The position numbers and the translations under genes are program-made. The notes under the pieces were generated by a model. The model did no database searches. It saw nothing but the letters and a program-made list of their open reading frames with translations, and had not been told where the DNA came from. From NCBI GenBank assembly GCA_036346205.1, contig JARFJB010002137.1:368501-432500 (forward strand): a stretch of 64,000 nucleotides of DNA. The letters are read 5' to 3'. The stretch comes from Vesta saturnalis. Lineage: Eukaryota; Arthropoda; Insecta; Coleoptera; Lampyridae. Of this stretch, positions 32,880 through 44,149 are shown one piece after another; the first letter of the stretch is position 1, and every line of letters starts with the position of its first letter.

Positions 32880-33400
32880 ATCATACTGAAATTGGGCGAA
32901 GGGAAGATATTGACTGATGAGAAGCAAGTACTGGATAAATTGCAAGAGAATATATCCAGCGCTTGCTTCTCCCAGTTAACATCTCATCAAACAAATTCAA
33001 TGCCATGTCACATCTTTCTTCGAACAGTTCCTCGGCCCTCCTCAATATTTTTCCTTGCACTTTCTTCTTTCTTCCATCCTCTCAATAATCTTTGATGCGC
33101 CTCATAGTTTATTTGATCTTTTCCATTTTAATAACCTCTACTCTCTGTCACCTTAACTCTTCAAACAAGATTGAATCAATCTGTTTTCTATAGTTTATCT
33201 TCTCCAACCAGCACTATACTGTACCCTTTCTGTTCTGTCTCAATCACATAACCACTGGTTGGCATGTATACACTTTTACTGACATAACACTATGTTAGTG
33301 ACATATAACTATCTCCAGGTACTTTCCTACCTCTTCTTTGACCAAAATTACTATTCCGTTCTTCCCCTTAACATCGAGGTTGTAGTAAAGTACCATTTCT
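32880..33400 (-). pseudogene. Possible LINE endonuclease scrap
   Basis: In broken minus-strand frames it reads ILVKEEVGKYLEIVICH, VYMPTSGYVIETEQKG and YSIVLVGEDKL, which suits the VYMPTSGY...(D/E)...VMGDFN region of APE-type LINE endonucleases. The GDFN block is replaced by GEDK. The evidence is weak; other broken frames nearby are not assignable. Confidence 0.3.
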
Positions 33401-36400
33401 TTTTTTTGTTTATTTCTTTCCCATTTTACTTCAATTAGTCCTTGTATTTATTTCCATTACTTTTAATGTTTCTAATGTTTTCACTCTTAATTGAAATGTT
33501 ACATTTTATGTCCGCATCCTTAACCTTTTCTTTATACTTTCTGAAGAGTTCTCTAAATTTTGCCTCGCTAGTGGGAAATAATTTTTGCTTAGGAATGTTT
33601 TATGTTGGTGGTCATTTTTCTTTATTTGTTACACAAATGATCAAACACAAAATACGACTAATTTCGAAATACATCAAACTGACAAGACATATGATAACCA
33701 TACTTTTGAAAAAAAATTCTAGAATGGATATTTGAATAAATACGTTGAAATTAATAATATAGCTGTTTCTATCAAAATTGGAAAAATCTTGTGTAACAGA
33801 TTAGAAAATTTCATTTTGTGTAACTTGCGCCATATTGCGAGATTTCATTATTCTCGTCCCGCAAATATCGCGCTTGTTCGGCAAAATGCGGCTTTTCCTA
33901 TTTAGTTATATCAATAGTTATTATTGTATCATTAAGTATAAGAAAAACTTTAGATGCAAAGAATATCAGTGTTGTAATTAATAGGTCATATAATTAAACA
34001 TGTAGTAGCTAGTTTATTTACGAAGTAAGGTTTAAAATTTCATCTACCATAAACTTTAGTACCATCAGCAAAAACACAGATAAACAGCTAAACAATTTTC
34101 AACGAATGACAGCGTTATCTTGTGAGACAAAAAGACAATTGTTTCTCAATACCTGAGTTATATAGGACATAAAGTATTTATCGTTTTATATTCCTCTGAG
34201 TTTACTTAATTTATACTTCTTGCATTACCTACTGTTATATTCGTTTGAATAAAAGTTATAAAATTATAAAATCATTACAGAATATATTCATAGTCAGCTA
34301 ATGTAACACATTACACACGCTGCAAAGCAAACCTCTTTACAAAGTATTTGCACAAAATAATGTATGTTTCTTTATTATTGTACATTGAAGTACTGCCAAG
34401 CATAAATTATAAATTTTTTAATTGCAATCGCAATAAAGTTAATTCTGCGTAATAATTTTGCACATTTGAAGTATGTAGGTTTCATCCGCATGGTTACATT
34501 GCACACAGGCAACGAACGTCCGCCTATAAATGTCTAAAGAGATTTTAATAAAATTGAAAGTCATAAAATATGCTCGTTTGCTTACATTTATGACAAACAA
34601 AGTGACAGTGGACGCCTTGGACATTGCAGCTATGCAAAAATACATAAAATTTAATCATATCTTTCATTTTAGAAGAAAAACATATTCTTTAGCAAATACA
34701 ACAAAACAAAATATGTAAATTTATAGCAATCGGAAAATTAAGTTCTTTCAATGTCTGCAGTCTACAGAATTTAATTTTATGTCCTTTGTTAAATGAAGTT
34801 AGTTATGTTTATAGAGAAGAAGTACTGCATTTAAGATCAGGATTACATTCACTGATACCAACTTAAATTGCAGAACTTGAGTAGGTAATACTAATTTTAG
34901 GTTTTACTGTAAAAGTTTAGATAAATTTACTGACATGTAGAAAACATAAAATGGCTGTAGAACAATTTAAGGTTTAGTTATACACTGAATTCATGCTGTA
35001 GTTTAAACACATGAAGGGTTACTCTGCATAAACTTAATTGCTCTATAACCATTATCTGAAAGGGCGTGGGTTTAATTACTATACAGTTTCGTTTAAAATG
35101 TAACCCTTTCATTTCCGTCCCTACCAATGATAAATGTTTTAACGTACATTTAAATAAACTTTAGACCGTTTAGTAAATATCAAACCATCTCTCTGTCCAT
35201 AAAATGATTATATTTTATGTTATCTTATTGAATTTACCCACTCATCTAAAATCCTAACTACCTACTCTCAGTATTGAAATAAATATATAACACTGCCATT
35301 AACTTTAAATATGTATATTATTTAATAAATTATAACCTAATCTCATAATGAGGATTTATATGCTAAAAAGAGTAGTAAAACTACCCTATCTATACAAGGC
35401 TGATGGTACCCGTATTAAAGCGACATTTCATTTCAATAAAAAAAGTACAACATTCATTTTAAAATAAATAAATACATTTAGCTCTGATTAAAAAGGCAAG
35501 TAAAGCTTTAAAAAGTATAAAATATTAATGAAGCTAGGCCTCTGGAACTCCAGTGTTGCAATGAAATGTCTGTTTTACCAACGCCAACGGGACGTACAGC
35601 TCATGGAAACCATTAAATAAACGTGGGCAGGCTCAGTTGGCAATTAAACCTGGCTTTAATCCCTGTTTTGACTCCCTTATCCCTCACATTTCACGGATAT
35701 AAATAGCAATACAAAACCCCTATTCAGGCAAGGATCTAATGCTGGCTCTGCTGGTAGATACACCATTGTTTCTTCATAGGTACTTAAAAGGGTTGTGTAC
35801 AGTGATAGCTTTAGTAATACCTTCTTTATTGTACATATTAACTTAACAGGGCGTCCCAAAATGTTTTAATCATTTATATATAGAAAGAAAATGTTATAGT
35901 TACATGCAGTAATTAAGGTTATTTTGTTACACGGTATTTGTAATTATATATGAACGTATTCCTAGTGACAATATATCTTAATTACTTCAGAAATTTATTA
36001 ATTTTGTAATTATGTATAATTAACGTCATGTTAAAATATTAAGATGACTAAATCAGTATACGTGCAAATTAATGCACTAGTTACGGTTTATATATACTAT
36101 AACTTCTCAATGCACTACATAGTGATATAAAAAAAAATCTTAACTTAATAATTTTTTTAGCAAAATGTAAACATAATGACCGGTAAATGTATTATTTCAA
36201 ATTAATTATTTACTCAATTACATTAACTATAAATATTAATGGTTTATATTGTATAATAAATTATGTACACGTTTTAGTTACATATTAAGAGTTTTGCAGA
36301 AATTCACTGTATAATAAATATGTAATATATATAAGTTTTAGAAATAAAAATATTGTCTTCATTTAGAATGGTTCCATCTATTGAAATGTTTGCGAAGCCT

Positions 36401-38458
36401 AAAGAGACTCTGTTCTGTTATTGATCGTAGTCATTTTCAGTGGTTTGAAACTTAGATAAATTTTATTTTATTTTCTCTAATACTTTTGATGAAATTGTTT
36501 ATTATGAATTTGAGAAACTTCAACAATTACCTGTTATTAGTTGTTTATTATACAAAAAGGTGTACTCTTTTTAATTACAGTTATCTGTATAAGCTGATAT
36601 TGCAGAATTCTGTTTAAACCATAGTGCTTTAAAATAGTGGTAGGAATGTATAAATGCTTTTAAGCGTTTCTGTTCTCTTAAAATTAATTTGGAAACTGGA
36701 ATCAGAATTTTTTAAATAAATTAAGAACTTCAAAATTAATTTATTATGAAGTCGCATTGCTATTGGTTGTTCAGTTTTGGTGGGGTGACTGTGGAACTTT
36801 CATTGGAAGATGATATAAAAGGAAAGGCGGCCATGATACTATTACCCATAATGCAACAGTAAACTTTTGCTTCACCACGCCTACAACGAGGCCATCATGA
36901 TTTTTATGACGTCATGTATCCTTCTTATACAAAGCAAAAACATTCAAAATTGTTAAAATATAAGGTGTAAATAAGGTTTTAAATATTCATTAATTTTCAT
37001 ACACACAAATTACACTTTGAAAGAAATCGAGTTAATAATTTTTTGTTAAGTTTATAATATTTAATGCTTGACGTGGATTACTTGTATTAACCAACCATTA
37101 ACTGCATTGATTCCAATTATTATTTTCCCGTCTAATGTAAAAATAAGATATTAAAGCTTTTACGACTTGTAAATTATAGAACACAGAACGTTTATATAGC
37201 ACTAGACAAAGCGACGGTAAAACAGTAAATTAATGCAAAGTTGGAATACTTACTAATTAAACCCTTTTATGCTTAGGGTAAATTAAAAAGATTATAATTA
37301 TCTCTATACATAAAAAAAGAATAAGAGCTGAGAATTACGTTCAACACTCATTTAAAGATACAGGTATCTATCTAATTATAATATTTATAATCCCAATGTA
37401 TTAAAAACCCGATAAAGCTAATTATCATTTACTCTGAGAAAAAACTTTCATACCTAGTCAGGTACTCCTGGTATAAGTACGTCAAAGAATTTAGCAAAAT
37501 AAACTGCGCACCCTAGTTAATAAAAAAAATGCGAGATGTATACTGAATAGCTGTTGGTATTCACCAAAGATAAGCTTGTATGTATGTGATGATTGCTTTT
37601 ACTTCAATTTCGTCTTTCAGGTATAATTCTACTTTTTATCCGAGCAGTTTTGATTTTTCATGTTAACACTTGTTTAGGGTATTTTCGGAAGTGCGAGTCG
37701 CATATGTGCAGTATTATACGCAAAAATCAGTGACAGTGCACTCATGTCATAATATACCATTCATAATTTCAAATAAAAAATGAGGACGTCATTTTTTCAT
37801 ACAGTTATTCCGCATGTAACAAATTAATGTTTAATAAAACAATAATTGTCTTTACCTGAAGATACACGTTTTTAAAGCATACAGTGCAATTCAACACATT
37901 TTAATTAATACTTTGCATCATCTATTTAGAAGACGAGCAAAAGATGTGTGAAACTGGTAGAAAGGATATAGTTCCAAAGAATTTAATTACATGAAAATAA
38001 CGCTATTTGGCTAATGTGCCTTCATAAAAGGGTACGATACTGAGTGGTTATTATGTGAAGGGCGATTCAAAGAAAGGAAAGGAAAAGCGTTGGAATTATC
38101 ACCGCATGCATAACATGTGGCACACCAACTATATCCCTCAGTTTAAATAGCACTTTTCTGCGATTATATATTTTTACTACGGAAGCATTTCTACGCTAGA
38201 GGCGTAGCAGTGGTATTTGTGAATAGTTGTACTCTGTAAATTTTTGTATATTCCTTTGACTTATTTTGAATCCCCACTTAAAAAATCTGGCAACAATGGT
38301 TGGTATAAACGAATAACAGATTCAGTTGTGATTTTATGTTATCTGAACGAAATATTGCTACTTTTAATATTATCTTAATCATTGCTCAAAGCGCACGTGT
38401 TTGTGACATTGATATTCTTAGGGAATTTGGTTATAAATTAAGCAATCATTTGTTTATA
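33401..38458. other. AT-rich non-coding stretch, 5 kb
   Basis: I recognise no gene or complete element. An isolated CAGGGCGTCCCAAAATG after a TA at about 35850 resembles a Tc1/mariner terminus without a partner. The less AT-rich patches near 35.55-35.75 kb and 36.75-36.92 kb have no open frame of note. Confidence 0.4.
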
Positions 38459-38472
38459 AACTCATCTATGCT
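38459..38472. repeat. Target-site duplication, left copy
   Basis: AACTCATCTATGCT, identical to 40191-40204, brackets the LINE at 38473-40190. Confidence 0.9.
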
Positions 38473-40190
38473 ACTACTAATATACTTTATTTGCTTAACT
38501 TACAAAAAAGTGCTTGCGTTTTACTATTTACAGTCTTTACTCACTTTCTTTACTTCACTTACACTAACGTCTTCTCTCTTGTCTCTTCTCCCATTAACTA
38601 TCTTTCTCTGTTCCATGTTTCTTGCATCCACTCCGCTCCCCTTCCTCCTTCTTCTAGTGTCACTTCCAATGTTCTCTCCTCCTCCTTTAATTCCCAACAT
38701 TCTTGCAACATGTGCTTAATCGACTCTATCTCTACTCCGCACAGCCTACATTTCCTCTCTTCGTCCCTTCTCCAGTACCTGTTTTCCCCCTCTTCGTTTT
38801 CACATATAAATCTCGCTATCATTTTCTTTCTTTCCCTCCTCCCTTCTCCATTCAAATATCTCGGTATCCCTTCTCCCTTAATGTTCCCATAGTTTACTTT
38901 GTATTTTCCTTCTTTCACCTTCGATCGTCTTTCCTGCTTTTGCACATCTCTATCCATTCTAATTATGTCCCCTCTCACGTTCACTCCTTCCCTTCTTAGT
39001 ATTTCTACTTCTTATTTTGCGTATCCGTTTATTTCGTAATATTCTTTCCTGGCTTCTTGTCCATATTCTATTCTTCTTTCTCTTATTTCTTTCCAGTACT
39101 CTTGTAGAATTTTGCACTCCTTTCTTCTACTCATTTCCTCCTCGTACTTTACTGCTCTATTTCCCGCTTCCACTCTTATTTTCTCTACTTGCACCTCCTC
39201 TCTAATGATGTATCATGGTGTTTCTCTTTCCACTCCCAGTATCAACCTCCAGTAGTTTTCTTGCAGCCCCTCTATCTCTTTGTATTCTTTCCACCCCCAC
39301 ACTTTCGCCCCGTACAGTACCACACTTTTTATCAGTGTCTCAAATAATAATATTCTTTTCCTTATGTCCATTCCAAACAGTCTTTTCCCTACACTATACA
39401 CTTGTCGTATTAGCTTATTCCCTTTTCTCACTCGCTCTTTGGTATGTTCTCCGCCTTTATTGTCTTGTCTCATTGTGTATCCCAGGTTCCTGTACTTGCT
39501 GTATCTCCTCATCCCTCAATGTCCATTCCTCCTTTTATTCCTTTTTCCTCCCCCTTTTCTCCATACCATTACCTTAGTTTTACTCCCATTGACTTTCAGA
39601 TCTTTCCTTTTCAAATATCTGTCCAACGTTTTTAACATGCCCCTCATTTCTTTTTCCTTCCTTGATTATGACACTATGTCATCCGCGTATGCCAACGTCC
39701 ACATTTTCATGTTCCCCACCACCAGACCTCCCTCTTATTGTTCCCTTAATCTCACCTCCAGGTCTCCAGTATATACCACGAACAGGCTTGGACTCAGTGG
39801 GCATCTTTTTCTCAAACTCTTCCTCGTTACAAATCGTTTACTCAGTTCTCCATTTCCTCTCACCCTGTTCCTCGTTTCTTCGTAAATTTCTTCTATCCTT
39901 TCGCTTATCTTTTTTTTCCTCATGAACTCCCACAACCTTTAACCTGTTCACCCTATCGAATGCCGCTATTATGTCTACGAATACCGCTACCATTTTACCT
40001 CTTTTCTTTCCTAATTCCTTGTTTGCCGTATGTTTCAATGTGTATACGTTATCAGTCGTTCTTCTTCCTTTCCTGAATCCTGCCTGTCCATCTGGTAACA
40101 GCTTCTTTCCCTCCACCCCCTGCTTTAACCTTTCTTCCAGAACGTTCACGTATATTTTGTAGGCCGTGTTTAGCAATGTAATTCCCCTGC
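38473..40190 (-). mobile_element. 5'-truncated LINE (second family) with 14 bp target-site duplication
   Basis: The 1718 bp insert reads on the minus strand from the middle of the RT (starting at CRGITLLNTAYKIY) to a 3' end near 38473. It is bounded by a perfect 14 bp repeat. This is the classic product of target-primed reverse transcription that stopped early. It shares no motif sequence with the LINEs at 29 kb or 44 kb. Confidence 0.93.
38590..40190 (-). pseudogene. RT and C-terminal region of the 38.5 kb LINE, frameshifted
   Basis: From 40190 the minus strand reads YRGITLLNTAYKIYVNVLEE, DGQAGFRKGRRTTDNVYTLK and FVDIIAAFDRVNR (catalytic Asp). A shifted frame near 39830-39740 gives RCPLSPSLFVVYTGDLEVRL, where the preceding GVRQG is degraded. 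YADD lies at about 39680-39690 and a stop (YADDIVS then stop) follows it. KDLKVNGSKTKVMVW, then KRILLFETLIKSVVLYGAKVWGW and ENYWRLILGVERETP form the thumb and beyond. The tail (38598-38984) has ARFICENEEGENRYWRRDEE and CRLCGVEIESIKHMLQECWE, a CCHC-like Cys/His knuckle. Dead by stops and frameshifts. Confidence 0.88.
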
Positions 40191-40204
40191 AACTCATCTA
40201 TGCT
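40191..40204. repeat. Target-site duplication, right copy
   Basis: AACTCATCTATGCT, identical to 38459-38472. Confidence 0.9.
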
Positions 40205-40711
40205 TTCAATCGTACATTGTCAATTCGAGAAAACTGTAATTTTGGTGATTCATACGTGAATTAACGATTAAATCAGTAGTAAAAGGAAAGAAAAATGTAT
40301 TAAATTAATTGTGTTTTTAACAACAATTTGCATGTGGTCTATACACATGGTTTGATTAATTCACACTGATTACGGTTAAAACCCGGAATGAGAAAAATTG
40401 AAGAAAAAAATGTTATAGGTAAATACGTTTCTGTTTGCCATATTTACTTTCACCATTATTACACATGTTTAAAATAGTTAGCTTTTTGAGTTTTTTAGTG
40501 GTGTTTTTTTGAATTCATGTTTATATAAATCTAAACGTTTCGATAACACTTGTAGCTGTCATCTTCAGTAGTACAAGGTGACAGAATAAAAACGGGAAGT
40601 TTTTAACGATCCACTAACACCAATAGTGATGAAAGAAAAACATTTTATTCATATTAATTAAAATCTTAAAACTTGCCATTTAAGCAACATTAATGGAATT
40701 TATTATTTTTT
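40205..40711. other. Non-coding stretch
   Basis: No gene or repeat boundary recognised. Confidence 0.4.
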
Positions 40712-41455
40712 TAAATTAACGCCTTTGCCGTGTAGTGTGTGATATCGCTCCATTCTGTTGAAACCAGCTTTCTTGAACGTGTGGAAAATTGTTCCATTCA
40801 GGTGCAAGGAAAGTTTGTAACATCTCTACGTAACGATCCGCATTGAAAGGTACCGTGACCGCTGTTAGTTTGCCAAAAATAAGGTTCGATGATTCCATCT
40901 ACTGAAACAGCACACCATATTGTCAGCTTACTAGCGTGTAAAGGGCGCTCATGAACTTCCTTAGGATTTGTGCCAGCCCAGACGGAAGTTCTGCTTATTC
41001 ACGTACTCTGTCAAATCTAAATGAAGAATTCTGCGAACACTCTCCCGGGACATTTCAACCACTTGCTGACGTGGGCTCCGTAAGACGGACTCGCATCTAA
41101 CATCAATGTTCTATGGAGTACGAGCATTTCTTGCTCGTCCTCTTGGTTTCTTCTTTAGGACAGATCCAGTCTCTTCAAAGTTATCAATCCAACGTTTTAT
41201 CGCGTGTTTTGACGGAACGGCACCATGACTTCCTAAGTTGTAAAAACGTCGGAACTCTGTCTGCGCAGCTTGCAAACTATCACCGTTTTTCCAAAACATT
41301 TTTTATGGCTAACTCACCCTGTTGCCCGTTCCACTGATTCACGGTTACTAAAATGGTTTGTTTGCGCACGATCACTGGCCCGCAGTACTGCCATCTGCTC
41401 ATGGCTGCCACTACGCATTTCAAAAATTACCGCTATTCTGTGCCACCTTGTATAT
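40712..41455 (-). pseudogene. DUF4817-type mariner transposase with internal deletion
   Basis: From about 41.3 kb the minus strand reads FWKNGDSLQAAQTEFRRFYN, KHAIKRWIDNFEETGSVLKK (the N-terminal HTH of this type) and RSPRQQVVEMSRESVRRILH. It then jumps directly to EYVNKQNFR. The stretch between, which should hold the last part of the second HTH and the first catalytic Asp, is deleted. After further shifts come TIWCAVSVDGIIEPYF, LTAVTVPFNADRYVEMLQTF and WFQQNGAISH, where the second catalytic Asp has become Asn. The third catalytic region is absent, so the copy is also 3'-truncated near 40712. The 5' end may be at about 41455 (GGTGGCACAGAATAGCGG). Confidence 0.78.
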
Positions 41456-41461
41456 TGAAAG

Positions 41462-41486
41462 TACCAATACCAATACCAATACCAAT
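41462..41486. repeat. Short tandem repeat TACCAA x4
   Basis: Four hexamer units in a row, immediately beside the probable 5' end of the transposon relic on its left. Confidence 0.85.
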
Positions 41487-42009
41487 TAATATTATTTGGT
41501 ATCAACATGCTTTTCGTTAAGATTTTTAGATTCATCAAATTGTGTCTATTTGTATTTGTTTGGGAAAAAAGTGTTATAGCTTTTCATTTCTCAGACAGGG
41601 TTTAAAAGACTCCATATTGAAAGTTTTGGTTTTATTTATGTTGGATTCTTATAAGAAAACAATTACTCACATTCCCTTGGCGTCGAATAATGGTATTTGT
41701 TAAATATACAATTTTGGATAGCATTTAAGGCCCGCTGTATTGAAAATATTTGTTTCAATTTGTGTTTTTGTGATAAAAAAGTTAAACATTGTTTTAATGT
41801 CTAAAAATTTTTAGTTTTGATTTTTATACGAAAAACATAGTCGTATACTTATTCAAAAACGATAAGGTAATTACATCCTTCTGGACACCCTTGTAGGCCC
41901 GACATGTTATTTAGCAGTTCTTTTCTTCTGTACGCAGCCAGTCAATCACGTGCTTATCTGACGTAAATTGCTGACCTCTCAAGTACCAAGGGGGACAAAT
42001 AAGTGATAA
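41487..42009. other. Non-coding stretch
   Basis: No feature recognised. Confidence 0.4.
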
Positions 42010-42345
42010 TTTCAAGGCATACGAGTCGTAACTATAAGAAGCCTGTGGTAACACCTGCCATCCCAATTTGTTGGGCGTATCATGCGTCAAAGGGGAAGTA
42101 TGCGGTCGAGCTTTATCGTGTAAAAGAATTTCGCCTTTACTTAATCGCCCCCCTCGTTTGGTTCTTATGGCTGCTTTTATTCGGCTAAAAAATCTACGAA
42201 AACTGGATTTTGAGCACTGTGACCATCACTTTTCCTGCCGATGGTCGAGATTTGAGTTTTTTGGGTGGTGGAGAACCAGAGTGACGCCATTACATGCTAT
42301 CTAGCTTATTTTCTGGGATGTAATGGCGAATCCATGACTTATCTA
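42010..42345 (-). pseudogene. mariner transposase fragment
   Basis: The minus strand, with frameshifts, reads SWIRHYIPENKLDSM, RHSGSPPPKK, KSRPSAGKVMVTV, AIRTKRGGRLSKGEILLHDKARPHT (second catalytic Asp retained), then NKLGWQVLP and a blurred PYSPDLAP-like end. It covers roughly the middle of a mariner catalytic domain. Neither terminus nor the N-terminal HTH is readable. A TA-flanked TACAGGGTATTCC inverse end near 42867 might be its left terminus. Confidence 0.75.
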
Positions 42346-44149
42346 CAGTTTTCCTCAGTTTTTTGGTATTCACCGTTAGATAACTTTGGAATATTTACGC
42401 TTACCATGTACGATAACGTCTACGCTACGTTTATATTCGTCTGTTGGTTCAAATAAGCTCATCAACTGTTCGGATAGTCCTTCACTTATGGCATTACAAA
42501 GTCTTGCAGGGGTAAGAGTGGTATAAGACTGTTCTTGAACGAGTTACACCGTTCTAATACATGAGTACGTGAAAAACATTATTCTCCAAATTGTGCCTGA
42601 GACTGCGAAGAATGTGCAACGGAGTTCGATACGATGATTGATAGAACTATTTATACCGACTAAAGAAAATCTCTGGTATTCCCTACACACATAGGTGTCC
42701 TGATGATTACAAAGCAAACATGCTCCTTATTAAGAGAGCAAAATCTACATAGTCCACTGTGAAATTAAATCACCAACAGTAAAGATAAGATCTTAGAGAG
42801 TATGAATAGAATGAATGGCACACTGGAAATTCAAGTGATCTAAAGAGAAAACTTTTATCTAATGGAATACCCTGTATATATTCATATATTTTCAAACAAA
42901 AAGCACTGTTCAAAAAATTATGAAAGTATCGTTTGTTTACAGTTAATTCCTTCTGTTAAATTAATTTCACTATGTACCGCAAAAGTTGATCTACACTAAA
43001 CATTAAGCAACAATCGTCGCAACACTTGATGCGGTGAACTTTAACTCATGATTGCGTTAAATATACGTAACATACATTTAAATTTAAATGAAACCTGCCA
43101 TTAATGGACAACTTCGTGTACGCCCTTTAAAACAGAGTCCGATAGCTTCAAAATCTTGTACATAATTTATAATCTTGCAGTGACCTTAAAACCAATTTTT
43201 AATTTCTGTCCTCAAAAAAACCGTGTAGGTATCCTTTTTCTTAATGAGATCGGAACGAACAAAATAATTATTTTTCATCCTACACGATCCGAAAATACAC
43301 ACCAGCGCGAAAATCTGAATTCCAAAAGTAAACCAGTGTTGCCTTTGTTACCATGCTTTTACAAAAATATTATCTCCCACATATTGCTTCGATAATTGAT
43401 AAAAACGGCGAATTACATTTCTATTATAACAATACAATTTTACAAACAAATCAATTTTATTTTTGTAATTTGTTTCAATTAAAAGTAAAAATAAACTATT
43501 ACTTTGTCAGCCTATACAAGAGATATTATTTGCCGGGTAGGTCCGGGATCGCTTTCATTTTACGTTATAAGAAGCTATGTGGCTACTATTTAAAAGACGA
43601 AAAAATATTTTAGACACGAGCACAGTTAACTTAGTAATAATTACATTAACCGGTTTATTTGAAATTGTGTGTAGGATGAAAAATGATATGCCAGCTGCAC
43701 CCAAAACGTCTTTTTTACTTTAAGACGTGGGCTTTCGGTCCGGAAAACCCTCATTTTCGCGCTTAGGCTTGTAATATACTATTGAATATTGCGGCTGTCA
43801 AGAAAACTTTGCTCAATAACCTAAAACTCCACACTGTGATTGCGTTCTCGAAGGCATTTGATCTCGATGAGATCAAACGGAGAGTAATTATTTCTAATAT
43901 GGTAGATCTTCTACCTTACTCAAAAAGGCATCACTCTAAAATTTGGTATTTGTCCTCTAAAGTAGCGTGACCGATTTCCCACCATGATCAGATTAAATGT
44001 GAAGATTTTTACGTGGTCGTTATTTAAGCTAAATTCCAGAATTTAGTTTTAATTATGGTAACGTGCCATCCGCAAGAAGAAATCATCAACCTAACGGATC
44101 ACTGTGTAAAAAAGACACTTACCTCATCTATGGAAGCCATAGATTTTTT
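42346..44149. other. Mostly non-coding stretch
   Basis: No gene is recognised. On the minus strand around 42.38-42.54 kb a frame reads LTPARLCNAISEGLSEQLMS and LFEPTDEYKRSVDVIVHG and ends at a GTAAGC donor-like site; I cannot assign it. At about 44.05-44.13 kb the + strand reads PQEEIINLTDHCVKKT, which may be the upstream part of the Penelope-like element cut by the LINE at 44150. Confidence 0.3.

Noticed and set aside
38336..39885. Long + strand frames (up to 201 codons) across the 38.5 kb LINE
   Set aside because: Antisense shadows of the minus-strand RT and tail; hydrophobic by composition only, not membrane proteins.
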